Assembly: GCA_965199055.1 (NCBI GenBank)
Contig: CBDAQR010000003.1
Span: 1,116,001-1,180,000 of the forward strand
Length of the DNA: 64,000 nt
From: CBDAQR01 sp965199055
GTDB taxonomy: Bacteria > Pseudomonadota > Gammaproteobacteria > Pseudomonadales > Halieaceae
Reading direction: 5' to 3'
Shown here: in pieces, positions 55,154-63,461 of the stretch
Numbering within the stretch: position 1 is the first letter of the stretch
Layout: every line of letters starts with the position of its first letter
The notes under the pieces: model-generated
Seen by the model: only the letters and a program-made list of their open reading frames with translations
Database searches by the model: none
Told to the model about the DNA's origin: nothing
Position numbers and translations under genes: made by a program

Positions 55154-56809
55154 CTACTGCAAGACCTCTTTCAACACCACACCCTCTGATCCGGCCGGTG
55201 CCGATAAGCCCAGCAGCGCCGACAGTGTTGGTGCCACATCCACCGGGTGCACCCTTCGGCTGACGCGCTGCGGCCGAATACCCGGGCCACTGAATATGAT
55301 CGGCACATGGGTGTCGTAACGCCAGGGCGAACCATGCATAGCAGCAACCGCACCTTTCTCGAACATAAACCAGTAAGGTGCCTGGGCGATGTAGATGTCG
55401 CCAGAACGCTGCGGATGTGAATTAAGTTGCATTTGTCGCGCCAGGCCAGAGTGTTGTCGGCTCAACAGCTCGCTTGTCGCTCTGGCCTCGCCGATACTCG
55501 GCGCCGCCGTCAAATCAGCCGCGATCTCTACCGCGACCTGGTCGGGATCGAGTTTATTCGCCTTCAGGCGCTCGTGATCAAGATACAAAGAGGGTCGAAA
55601 GAAATCCTTCGCAATACCCTCGATCGCGTATCGGCCCCGACCGAGACGATTCACCAATTCCAGCACCTCTTCGTTATAGGCGCGCGAAGCCGGAAACCCC
55701 TGTTCCGCCATGTACTCTGGCATCTCCGCCATGCCGTGATCAGCCGAGAGAACGATAATGGTGTGCTCCAGACCTACGTGCTTGTCCACATAGCGAAACA
55801 GCTCCGCCAATGTTCGATCCAACTGCACCACCACGTCTTCATTCTCGAGGCTCGCAACACCGAAGAAATGATTGACAGCATCCACGCCCGAAAAACTGAC
55901 AGACAGATAATCCGTGACATCGTCCTGACCGATGTCTTCGGCCTTCATTAAGGCTTTGGCAAAATCCAACAGGATGCGATCACCCTGGGGACTCACCAGC
56001 AAACGCGTGGGAAACAACGGGTCATCGACACTACCGAAGGCATGCGGGAAGGTCCTGCCGTAACCCCGCAGGTCGACCTCGTAAGGCCTGTCATCCTGTT
56101 CGATCCACATGTATTTCTGCGGCTCGAGCAGCAGTTCCCAGGATGTGTCGGCATAGCTTTCCGCCAGCCGTTTGGCATTCCAGTCCTGCACCCACTTCGG
56201 ATACTCATGGTAGTAATAGCGGCTGGTCTGAAAATCCCCCGTGTTGGTGGAGTACCAAAACGCCTTGCCGACATGACCCGCCATGGCCACCGCGCTGCGG
56301 TCTTTGCCTGAGATGCCAAACACTTTCGCACGCTCACCAATAGACGCCGCAAGAGTATCCGAGAGCGTGGGTACCAGCATCGCTGCGGGCGAACGCCCAT
56401 CGGTGCGGGCGGCAGCTTGAGCCGGGTCGACCTGAGCACCTTCACGCATTACGGCCCGTGTATCCAGCAAGGGATAGCCGGGATCCTCAATATTGTAGGC
56501 CAACTCGCCAGTATCCTGGTCGTACCAGACATTACCGACCAACCCGTGGGTGGCGGGCTGAGCACCCGTGGCCAGCGCAGCGTGACCGACAATGGTCTCG
56601 GTATTAGAGTGCTGATAGTGTGCATCGGAGTACACCACGCCCTTATCCAGCAAGTGGCGAAAGCCGCCACGACCAAAGTGATGCTCATAGCGCTGAATAA
56701 AATCGCCGCGAAAGCCATCAACGGTGACCTGCAGCACCAGCTTCGGTGCAGCCTGAGCAACAACAGGGAAGCAGCTGAGTAAAAAGAGAGCAAAAGGCGA
56801 GAAACGCAT
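55154..56809 (-). CDS. PafA-type alkaline phosphatase, secreted
   Basis: Phosphate-irrepressible type alkaline phosphatase, 551 residues, signal peptide ending VVAQA (about residue 20). Metal and catalytic features: Asp31 in VTVDGF, probable nucleophile Thr72 in NTETIVGH, Asn in LVGNVWYD, the Lys and Arg of GKDRSA that mark monoesterase PafA relatives, SGVDAVNHFFG, SADHGMAEMP, and a C-terminal DTHVPIIFSG. Such enzymes release phosphate from a wide range of monoesters and are frequent in marine bacteria. It precedes the DUF3604 lipoprotein on the same strand and probably shares its transcript. Confidence 0.9.
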   Translation of the reverse strand: MRFSPFALFLLSCFPVVAQAAPKLVLQVTVDGFRGDFIQRYEHHFGRGGFRHLLDKGVVYSDAHYQHSNTETIVGHAALATGAQPATHGLVGNVWYDQDTGELAYNIEDPGYPLLDTRAVMREGAQVDPAQAAARTDGRSPAAMLVPTLSDTLAASIGERAKVFGISGKDRSAVAMAGHVGKAFWYSTNTGDFQTSRYYYHEYPKWVQDWNAKRLAESYADTSWELLLEPQKYMWIEQDDRPYEVDLRGYGRTFPHAFGSVDDPLFPTRLLVSPQGDRILLDFAKALMKAEDIGQDDVTDYLSVSFSGVDAVNHFFGVASLENEDVVVQLDRTLAELFRYVDKHVGLEHTIIVLSADHGMAEMPEYMAEQGFPASRAYNEEVLELVNRLGRGRYAIEGIAKDFFRPSLYLDHERLKANKLDPDQVAVEIAADLTAAPSIGEARATSELLSRQHSGLARQMQLNSHPQRSGDIYIAQAPYWFMFEKGAVAAMHGSPWRYDTHVPIIFSGPGIRPQRVSRRVHPVDVAPTLSALLGLSAPAGSEGVVLKEVLQ

Positions 56810-56889
56810 GGGCTTACTTGTCCGTCTGTACCAATTCGCTAAGAGTGTACAGTTCGGAAGCCGCTCAATGAAGCGGCGTTGAGCTTGCC

Positions 56890-56991
56890 CTAAACGCTAA
56901 TTTTTCCCGCGACAATTAGGATCAAGATGAGCGCAATTCCACCCACTGAGGTAGCGGCCATCAATGCGCTGGCAATCATTACGTAATCCAT
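56890..56991 (-). CDS. Small hydrophobic membrane protein, 33 residues
   Basis: A short frame in the 261-base gap between phosphatase and aquaporin: ATG at 56991 to a TAG ending at 56890. The peptide starts MDYVMIASALMAATSVGG and continues with ALILILIVAGKISV, a single strongly hydrophobic span with a Lys near the end. GGGGAG lies about ten bases upstream of the ATG. It has the look of a one-helix inner-membrane small protein. No known family is recognised, and chance cannot be excluded. Confidence 0.45.
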   Translation of the reverse strand: MDYVMIASALMAATSVGGIALILILIVAGKISV

Positions 56992-57070
56992 CGCTACAGT
57001 TCTCCCCGCGTAGATTGAGGGAGCTTATAGATTAGGGATTACAAGGAATAATTTCTTTGTGTTGGATCAA

Positions 57071-57751
57071 CTAGAGGGGAGATTCATCCTCGACCGGACC
57101 ATCCCATTCGGCGCCCTGCACGAGCCTGGCTACCGGAAATGCGAGCAACATGCCGGTAATCGGCGCGGCGACATACAGCCACATAACTCCGAGGTTGCCC
57201 GACACTAGCGCGGGGCCAAAGGAACGGGCCGGGTTCATAGAGGCGCCCGTAACCGCGCCGCCCAGCAGCGCTAGTAGTGCCACAGTGCCGCCAACTGCAA
57301 CGCCCGCCATAATGCCCTTCTCCATATGCCCGGTGGAGACATTGAAAACCACGAACATCAGCAAGAACGAAATCACCACTTCGAAAGCAAAGGACTGCAT
57401 CAGCGATTCACTGGGCAGGGTTGAACCGTAGGTCTCATGACCGGGGAACAGGAATAGCAGCAACACACCGGCCAAAGCAGCACCGATCAGCTGTGCAAGG
57501 ATATACGGCGCAACATGACGCCATTCGAACAATCCCGCCGTGGCGAAGGAGATGGTAACAGCTGGGTTGATGTGTGCGCCTGAGACGTTGCCGATGGAAT
57601 AGATCACCGCCATCACAACGAGACCAAAGACCATATTAATGCCCAGGTGGCCAAGTACACCCCCGTACTGCGTGTCGACCACGACGGCACCACAGCCAGC
57701 AAAGACCAAGGTGAAGGTGCCAACCAACTCTGCGAGGTAGCGGTTGTCCAC
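57071..57751 (-). CDS. aqpZ: Aquaporin, AqpZ-like water channel
   Basis: Six-helix water channel of 226 residues from the GTG at 57751. Both NPA boxes are present (SGAHINPAVTISF and GASMNPARSFGPAL), and a Ser follows the second NPAR where glycerol facilitators have Asp, favouring a water-selective channel. The frame is open to a TTG at 57793, but GGAG eight bases before the GTG and alignment of VDNRYLAELVGTF with the AqpZ N-terminus support the shorter form. It lies downstream of the cyclase-family gene on the same strand (45 bases). Confidence 0.88.
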   Translation of the reverse strand: MDNRYLAELVGTFTLVFAGCGAVVVDTQYGGVLGHLGINMVFGLVVMAVIYSIGNVSGAHINPAVTISFATAGLFEWRHVAPYILAQLIGAALAGVLLLFLFPGHETYGSTLPSESLMQSFAFEVVISFLLMFVVFNVSTGHMEKGIMAGVAVGGTVALLALLGGAVTGASMNPARSFGPALVSGNLGVMWLYVAAPITGMLLAFPVARLVQGAEWDGPVEDESPL

Positions 57752-57796
57752 GGGCGTTTCTCCATTTTTATTATTTGGTGCCTGTAGATTCAACCA

Positions 57797-58576
57797 TTAC
57801 TGTGGGACTAATGCCACCACGCGCACTGGGCCGCCAGACCCGCCGCGGATTTTCATCGGCAGTGCCATAACTATAGCCCCAGTCGGTGGCAACCTATCCA
57901 GGTTAGTCAGGTTCTCGAGATTACTAACGTCATTTGCAGCCGCAATGCGATGCACCGGGAAGTCTCTCGACTTACCATAGTCGGTAGAGGCGGTATCGAC
58001 ACCTAACAAGCGCACGCCTCGCTCCTCGACAAGCAACGCTGCTGCGTCCGCCCCGAAAGCGGGAAAAGATAATCCGCTAGCGTCGCCAGGCGTGTCGTCG
58101 CCCAAGTAGGCACGCACATTCGGCCAATACTGACTCCAATCCGTTCGCATAAGCACGATGGTTCCGGCACTGATAGCGCCGTGCTGCTTCTCGAAAGCCA
58201 GCACATCCGCTGCACTGAGACGATAGTCCCTGTTGACCGCGGCTTTCCCGCTCACGTCAATGACTGCAACGGGTGCAACGAGGTCACGAAGAGGAATGGC
58301 CTCTGTGGTCAATCCACCGGCATGAAAATGAATCGGTGCATCAAGGTGAGTACCGCCATGTTCCGGTGTGCACAGGGAGTAAGAAGAATAGAACCAGCCG
58401 CCCTCAGTCTTGCCATATGCGAGCTCGGTCTTCTCAAACCGTGAAGGCGATGTCGGCCACATGACGGTGCTCTCATCATAGGCATGACTTAGGTCAATCA
58501 GCTCATAATCAGAGAGATCCAAAGCCAGCGCACACTGGCCAGCGAATGCGCAAAGGACCAATAACATCACTCTCAT
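57797..58576 (-). CDS. Cyclase-family (kynurenine-formamidase-like) hydrolase, exported
   Basis: A 259-residue protein of the putative cyclase family, with a signal peptide (MRVMLLVLCAFAGQCALA). The metal site HGGTHLDAPIHF is clear, followed by a second His/Glu region near VEERGVRLLGVDTASTDYG. Family members hydrolyse amides or lactones, including N-formylkynurenine and isatin; export to the periplasm is less usual. ATG 58576 has GGAG nine bases upstream; the longer frame to 58855 is non-native. It diverges from the HMG-CoA reductase gene. Substrate unknown. Confidence 0.85.
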   Translation of the reverse strand: MRVMLLVLCAFAGQCALALDLSDYELIDLSHAYDESTVMWPTSPSRFEKTELAYGKTEGGWFYSSYSLCTPEHGGTHLDAPIHFHAGGLTTEAIPLRDLVAPVAVIDVSGKAAVNRDYRLSAADVLAFEKQHGAISAGTIVLMRTDWSQYWPNVRAYLGDDTPGDASGLSFPAFGADAAALLVEERGVRLLGVDTASTDYGKSRDFPVHRIAAANDVSNLENLTNLDRLPPTGAIVMALPMKIRGGSGGPVRVVALVPQ

Positions 58577-58699
58577 CGCTCTACTCCGTAACGGTATTGA
58601 AACCAGTGTAGTACCCGCCCACGGCTTGTGCCCACAAGCTGGGACCAACTCGACTATATTGCAGTGAGACTTTAAGCGTTTTTCTACAAGGCCATCATC

Positions 58700-59884
58700 A
58701 TGAGCAACAAGATTCCCCGCAGCAATGACAATGACTACAGCGCCGACATCATCGCGGAGCGCCAACAGTTCATCCAGGACCACACCGGCGCGCAGCTCGA
58801 TCACACCCGGCAATTCAGCTTTGATCCGGAGAGCATGGAGGGCAATTGCGAACACTTGTTTGGCGTCGCACAGCTACCAATTGGTCTAGCCGGCCCCCTA
58901 CTGATTGATGGCGAACATGCCAAGGGCGAGTTCTATGTGCCCATGGCCACAGTTGAGGGAACACTTGTCGCCAGTTACAACCGCGGCATGCGGGTGATTC
59001 GCGAAAGCGGAGGCATTATGACCACCGTCTGCGGTGAAGCCATGCAGCGGGCGCCCACATTCATCTTTCGCAATGCCCGCGATGCGAGGGATTTTTATGA
59101 ATGGCTGGAAGAAAACTTTGCGAACATTAAGGCGCAGGCGGAATCGACCACTTCGGTCGGTAAACTGCTGGAAGTTGAGCGCTACATAGCGCACAACATG
59201 GTACACACCCGGTTCGACTACAGCACCGGCGATGCCGCCGGCCAAAACATGACTGGCAAGGCGACGTTTGTGGCCTGTGAATGGATACGAGCTAACTATG
59301 CGCCGCTCAAAAACTATATGTTGTCTGGCGCCTTCGATACCGAAAAGAAGACATCATTCGTTAACTCACTGCACGGGCGCGGTCGTCGCGTCACCGCGGA
59401 AATCAACATCCCCCGGCAGGTACTCATCGATATATTGCGCATCACACCAGAGCAAATGGCTCATGGTTACAGCATCTCAACGCTCAACGCCTTTCTCACC
59501 GGATCTTCCAACAACGCAGCCCACCCCGCCAACGGCCTGGCTGCCATGTTCATGGCCACAGGACAGGACATGGCCAATATCGGCGAGGCCAATCAGTGCA
59601 CGATCTACGCCTACGCTACGCGCAGCGGCGATCTGCACTACTCCGTGACATTACCGGCCCTGATCATGGCCACCTACGGGGGCGGAACCAATCTGGCCAC
59701 TCAACGCGAGTGCTTGGAGATCATGGACTGCTACGGCCCCGGCAAGGTGAAAAAGCTGCTGGAGATTGCCGCTGGAGTTGTTGTTGCCGGCGAGCTATCG
59801 CTGGGCGCCGCGACACGGGTAGACAAAAAGACGGGCACGAACGACTGGGTAGACGCCCACGAAAAACTCGGCAGAAATCGCTAG
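58700..59884 (+). CDS. Hydroxymethylglutaryl-CoA reductase, class I-like
   Basis: Reduces HMG-CoA to mevalonate with NADPH. At 394 residues it matches a soluble catalytic domain. Motifs: EHLFGVAQLPIGLAGPLLID (substrate loop), catalytic Glu in MATVEGTLVAS, GDAAGQNM with catalytic Asp, GQDMANIGEANQ, and a C-terminal DAHEKLGRNR with the catalytic His. AGPL and TVEG are closer to class I than to class II enzymes. The rest of a mevalonate pathway is not in the window. AAGG lies before the ATG. It diverges from the cyclase-family gene. Confidence 0.9.
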   Translation: MSNKIPRSNDNDYSADIIAERQQFIQDHTGAQLDHTRQFSFDPESMEGNCEHLFGVAQLPIGLAGPLLIDGEHAKGEFYVPMATVEGTLVASYNRGMRVIRESGGIMTTVCGEAMQRAPTFIFRNARDARDFYEWLEENFANIKAQAESTTSVGKLLEVERYIAHNMVHTRFDYSTGDAAGQNMTGKATFVACEWIRANYAPLKNYMLSGAFDTEKKTSFVNSLHGRGRRVTAEINIPRQVLIDILRITPEQMAHGYSISTLNAFLTGSSNNAAHPANGLAAMFMATGQDMANIGEANQCTIYAYATRSGDLHYSVTLPALIMATYGGGTNLATQRECLEIMDCYGPGKVKKLLEIAAGVVVAGELSLGAATRVDKKTGTNDWVDAHEKLGRNR

Positions 59885-59933
59885 TATCATCAACTGCTCG
59901 CAATTCACCAAGAAGGACAACAGGAAGCGTCAC

Positions 59934-61370
59934 ATGAAAACAATAAGGACATTGGCCATTGGGCTGCTGCTGCCAGCCGTCTCTGTACAAGCGCAGACGC
60001 CAGATCAAAGTAGTTATTACACGGCACCCCACCAGAAGCAGGCACTAGAGATTTACCGGCACTCTGTTTCGCTGCGCACCGCCGCCGGGCATGAGCAGGT
60101 GCCTGCATTGGCAGAGTATCTGGCCGCACAGTTTCGCGACGGGGGATTTCCCGAAGACGATGTTCACCTGCTGCCCTACACACAACCGAGCGGTGAAAAA
60201 ACCGCCGGATTAGTGGTGCGCTATCGCGGCGACGACTCACTCGGCAAAAAACCCATACTGCTGACCGCGCACATGGACGTGGTTGACGCGTTGCCCAAAG
60301 ACTGGGAGCGGGACCCATTCACGCTGACAGAAGACAACGGCTTTTTCTTCGGTCGCGGTAGCCACGACGACAAGTTCGGCACGACCATGCTCACCGCGAC
60401 CTTCCTACGACTGAAAGCAGACGGCTTCGTACCCCGACGCGACTTGATCATCGCTTTCACCGGCGATGAAGAGACGGGGATGCGCACCACGCGCCTTCTT
60501 GTGACCGAGCATCGTGAACTGACCAATGCAGAGTATGCGCTCAACGCCGATGCGGGAGGCGGTCAACTCAATGATGCCGGCGCTGCGGTGGCTTACTACG
60601 TACAGCCGTCAGAGAAATCCTATGCGAGCTTCGAACTAACCCTACGCAATGCCGGTGGCCACAGTTCTATGCCGCGCAAAGACAACGCTATCTACGAGCT
60701 GGCCACTGTTCTTAAAAACATCGAAGCCTATGAGTTCCCGGTTCGCTATAACGATACGACCCTGAACTACCTGTTCGAAATGTCGGCGGTGACACCCGGT
60801 CCGGAAGGCGAGGCAATGGCTCGATTTGCGCGGAATCCGAACGACGCCGAGGCAGCGGCAACGCTTTCTGCTAACCCTTACCTGGTGGGTCAGCTGCGCA
60901 CGACCTGTGTTGCCACCATGCTGCGGGGAGGACACGCGGAGAACGCGCTACCTCAGTCAGCGACAGCAACCGTTAACTGCAGGATATTTCCCGGTGAGTC
61001 CATTGAGGAAACGCAGCAGAAGCTCCAGCAAGTAGGTGCAGACAATCGCCTTGAGATTGTGGCGCTGAATAACCCCAAGACCAGCCCAGCGTCACCCGTT
61101 CGCCAGGACATTATGGAATCCATTGCCCGAGTCGTACACGCACAGCATCCGGGCATTCCCGTGATCACTTATCAGGCACCCTATGGTACCGATGCCAAAG
61201 AGATTCGCGCCGCTGGCATCCCGACTTACGGTACCGAGGGCTTGTTCATCAACCCTAAGGATATATTCGCCCACGGGTTGAATGAGCGGGTACCCGTGAA
61301 GTCTTTCTTCGCGGGTCTTGAACACTGGTACATGCTGCTCCAGGACATCGGTAACCCAAAGCAGAACTAA
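59934..61370 (+). CDS. M20 family metallopeptidase/amidohydrolase, exported
   Basis: A 478-residue exported hydrolase with a signal peptide (GLLLPAVSVQAQ). M20 metal ligands: His113 and Asp115 (LTAHMDVVDA), Asp in RGSHDDKFG, catalytic Glu in FTGDEETGM, Asp in LNADAGGG and a C-terminal His in IFAHGLNER. A dimerisation domain with GGHSSMPRKDNAI lies between. It probably removes an amino acid or acyl group from a peptide or amide in the periplasm. Rightward after the HMG-CoA reductase (49 bases), probably its own ribosome site. Converges with the sulfatase gene. Confidence 0.9.
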   Translation: MKTIRTLAIGLLLPAVSVQAQTPDQSSYYTAPHQKQALEIYRHSVSLRTAAGHEQVPALAEYLAAQFRDGGFPEDDVHLLPYTQPSGEKTAGLVVRYRGDDSLGKKPILLTAHMDVVDALPKDWERDPFTLTEDNGFFFGRGSHDDKFGTTMLTATFLRLKADGFVPRRDLIIAFTGDEETGMRTTRLLVTEHRELTNAEYALNADAGGGQLNDAGAAVAYYVQPSEKSYASFELTLRNAGGHSSMPRKDNAIYELATVLKNIEAYEFPVRYNDTTLNYLFEMSAVTPGPEGEAMARFARNPNDAEAAATLSANPYLVGQLRTTCVATMLRGGHAENALPQSATATVNCRIFPGESIEETQQKLQQVGADNRLEIVALNNPKTSPASPVRQDIMESIARVVHAQHPGIPVITYQAPYGTDAKEIRAAGIPTYGTEGLFINPKDIFAHGLNERVPVKSFFAGLEHWYMLLQDIGNPKQN

Positions 61371-61388
61371 CGCAGATTTCCCCCTGAA

Positions 61389-63014
61389 CTACTCGTAGCT
61401 TGTCGGCACGGCGTCCGCAACCGCCTGCGCTTCCGGCGGCAGATCGACAATGCCCTCATAGGGAGTGCCATGGGTCGGCGGTCGGTGCGGGTATTTACGA
61501 ACTAAAGCGTCATGACGCTCGCGCATATGATCGAAGGCCGCCCATGCCCACAGGTAAGGCGGCATCTGCAGGTGCTCCTCGCGCGGGTCTTTATAGAGAT
61601 TGGTGAACTCTTCGCCGATCAACCCGGGTTTTGCGCCCACCCAAACGCGCTTGAACTGCTGCTTGATCGAAGCGGCCAGAATATTGCCCGTGTACACGTG
61701 ATAGTAGTCTCGCCGCGAGTAGCCGTCACCGTTTAGTAGCAATGAGCGCTGATCAATCCCATCGATCACACGGTCCGTCGGAATTCGCGCAAGACCGTTA
61801 CCCAGTGCAGCGAAGGTGGTAAACAAATCGTGCACCGTCACAATATCGCCGACAATCTGGTCTTCCTCGATCATGCCAGGCCACCAGGCGAAGGCTGGCA
61901 CGCGAATGCCCCCTTCCAGGTAATCACCCTTGCCGCCGCGAAACCAGGGTTCCTGGGTCAGCGGTGCCAGCTCATGCATGGGACCATTGTCCGCCATGGC
62001 TATCACGAGAGTGTTTTCCGCAATGCCTGCCTGGCGCAGGGTATCCAGCACATCGCCAATATCCCGATCCATATCCTCCAGGCTCTGACCTACCCAGTTA
62101 TCCGTATTAGCCGTCAGCGTATCGGGGCGGCGCGCTGGATCGAATACGTGCGGCCAGTACGCCAGGTAAAAGGGCTTATCGGCATCCGCGTTATCCTTGA
62201 TGTAATCCACCACCATGTTCTGATGCGTTCGGATCAGTCTGCTGTATTCTGCACGACTGCTGCCCGTAAATACTCGAGGCGCCTCGCCCTTTCGTCCCTC
62301 CAATTGATTCACGTAGCCCAGCGGTCGAAATCTGGAATCAACGGCATAGTCCTTATCCCACTGATGCTTGAATAGGCCATCGGCTAAACCGCCCGGCTGC
62401 CAGCCAATCCAGGGAAACTGGTTGTACATGGAGAAATTGGCGAAATCGAATCCCTGGTTGGTCATGTAGCTTTGCTCGATATCGCCCTGGTGCGCTTTAC
62501 CAACAAACGCCGTCTGGTAGCCCGATTTCGACAAAACCTCGGCAATAGTCACTTCATCTTTGTGCAGCCCCATGCCATCCGGCGGGAAGCCCACCTTGTG
62601 CATGCCGGCAAGTACGGCGAGACGGCCGGTAAGCGCAGCGGTTCGTGTGGGTGTACAGGAGGGCTCGGTATACATGCGAGTGAAGCTAATACCCTCTCGC
62701 GCCATCTGGTTTAGCCGCGGCGTATCGAAGCCCAGCACCTTGTTCATCTGTGGAACACCCAACTGCCCCAGACTATTGTCGTCCCAGAGGATATGGACGA
62801 TATTGGGCCGTTTGCCGTGCCGTTTCTCTAGCTCTGCCAGACGCTGATTTATGTCTGTGTCCTGCTGAGACCAGGCTGCGGTGTGCTCCTGACGATACTT
62901 TGTAAAGTCGCCATCATAGATTACTCGCTCGTCTCCACGATTTGGGGCGGCATTGGCCGCCATGCAAAACACCACAAGCACCAGTGCTACTGGACTTAGT
63001 CTTGAAATCCTCAT
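61389..63014 (-). CDS. Sulfatase (second, secreted)
   Basis: A 541-residue sulfatase with a signal peptide ending near AANAAP. After an extra N-terminal segment with a short coiled coil (INQRLAELEKRHGKR) come the metal-binding WDDN (Asp78-Asp79) and the signature C-T-P-T-R at Cys120-Arg124; Cys120 is the formylglycine precursor. AMADNGPMHE follows. It lacks the SPTR form of the first sulfatase and differs throughout, so the two probably act on different esters. Downstream of the NTF2-like and SDR genes on the same strand, perhaps co-transcribed. Confidence 0.92.
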   Translation of the reverse strand: MRISRLSPVALVLVVFCMAANAAPNRGDERVIYDGDFTKYRQEHTAAWSQQDTDINQRLAELEKRHGKRPNIVHILWDDNSLGQLGVPQMNKVLGFDTPRLNQMAREGISFTRMYTEPSCTPTRTAALTGRLAVLAGMHKVGFPPDGMGLHKDEVTIAEVLSKSGYQTAFVGKAHQGDIEQSYMTNQGFDFANFSMYNQFPWIGWQPGGLADGLFKHQWDKDYAVDSRFRPLGYVNQLEGRKGEAPRVFTGSSRAEYSRLIRTHQNMVVDYIKDNADADKPFYLAYWPHVFDPARRPDTLTANTDNWVGQSLEDMDRDIGDVLDTLRQAGIAENTLVIAMADNGPMHELAPLTQEPWFRGGKGDYLEGGIRVPAFAWWPGMIEEDQIVGDIVTVHDLFTTFAALGNGLARIPTDRVIDGIDQRSLLLNGDGYSRRDYYHVYTGNILAASIKQQFKRVWVGAKPGLIGEEFTNLYKDPREEHLQMPPYLWAWAAFDHMRERHDALVRKYPHRPPTHGTPYEGIVDLPPEAQAVADAVPTSYE

Positions 63015-63017
63015 GCT

Positions 63018-63452
63018 TCAACTCCTGAATGCATCGCCAATCGCTGCGGTGTCGTTATGCTCCTGCAGAAAGCAAATCTGGCCCCACTCGTTGAACTTCA
63101 CCACCCAAACGAAGGGAAGATCGAAAACCGTATTGGTCGCAATGACTCGAGCATCTTTTTCATAGCCCACAATGACCAGGGTGTTTCCAGACTCGAAAAA
63201 GTCGAACTCTTCGACAGGGTAATGACCGATCTCGAAGGTGGCGCCCATCCGTTGGATGTAAGAAGCAAACTCGCTGCGCCCCGAATATTGACCACCAAAT
63301 GGCACATGCCCAGGTAGGCGATTGAGCCAGATCACATCTTCACTGAGTAACTCCAGGCAGGCGGGGAAGTCCTCCTTCATAACGCCCATAAAGTAGAGCA
63401 GCTGCTGAGCCAATGGCCCCATCTCGCGCTGCTTGGTAACGGAATCATTCAT
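63018..63452 (-). CDS. NTF2-like (SnoaL-type) protein
   Basis: A 144-residue NTF2-fold protein: helical N-terminus (PLAQQLLYFMGVMKEDFPACLELLSEDVIWLN), then VPFGGQYSGRSEFASYIQRMGATF and strands to the end. Very short gaps separate it from the sulfatase downstream (3 bases) and the SDR upstream (9 bases), so all three genes are probably one operon. The context suggests an isomerase or dehydratase acting after the SDR. Function not assigned. Confidence 0.82.
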   Translation of the reverse strand: MNDSVTKQREMGPLAQQLLYFMGVMKEDFPACLELLSEDVIWLNRLPGHVPFGGQYSGRSEFASYIQRMGATFEIGHYPVEEFDFFESGNTLVIVGYEKDARVIATNTVFDLPFVWVVKFNEWGQICFLQEHNDTAAIGDAFRS

Positions 63453-63461
63453 AGATTTCTC

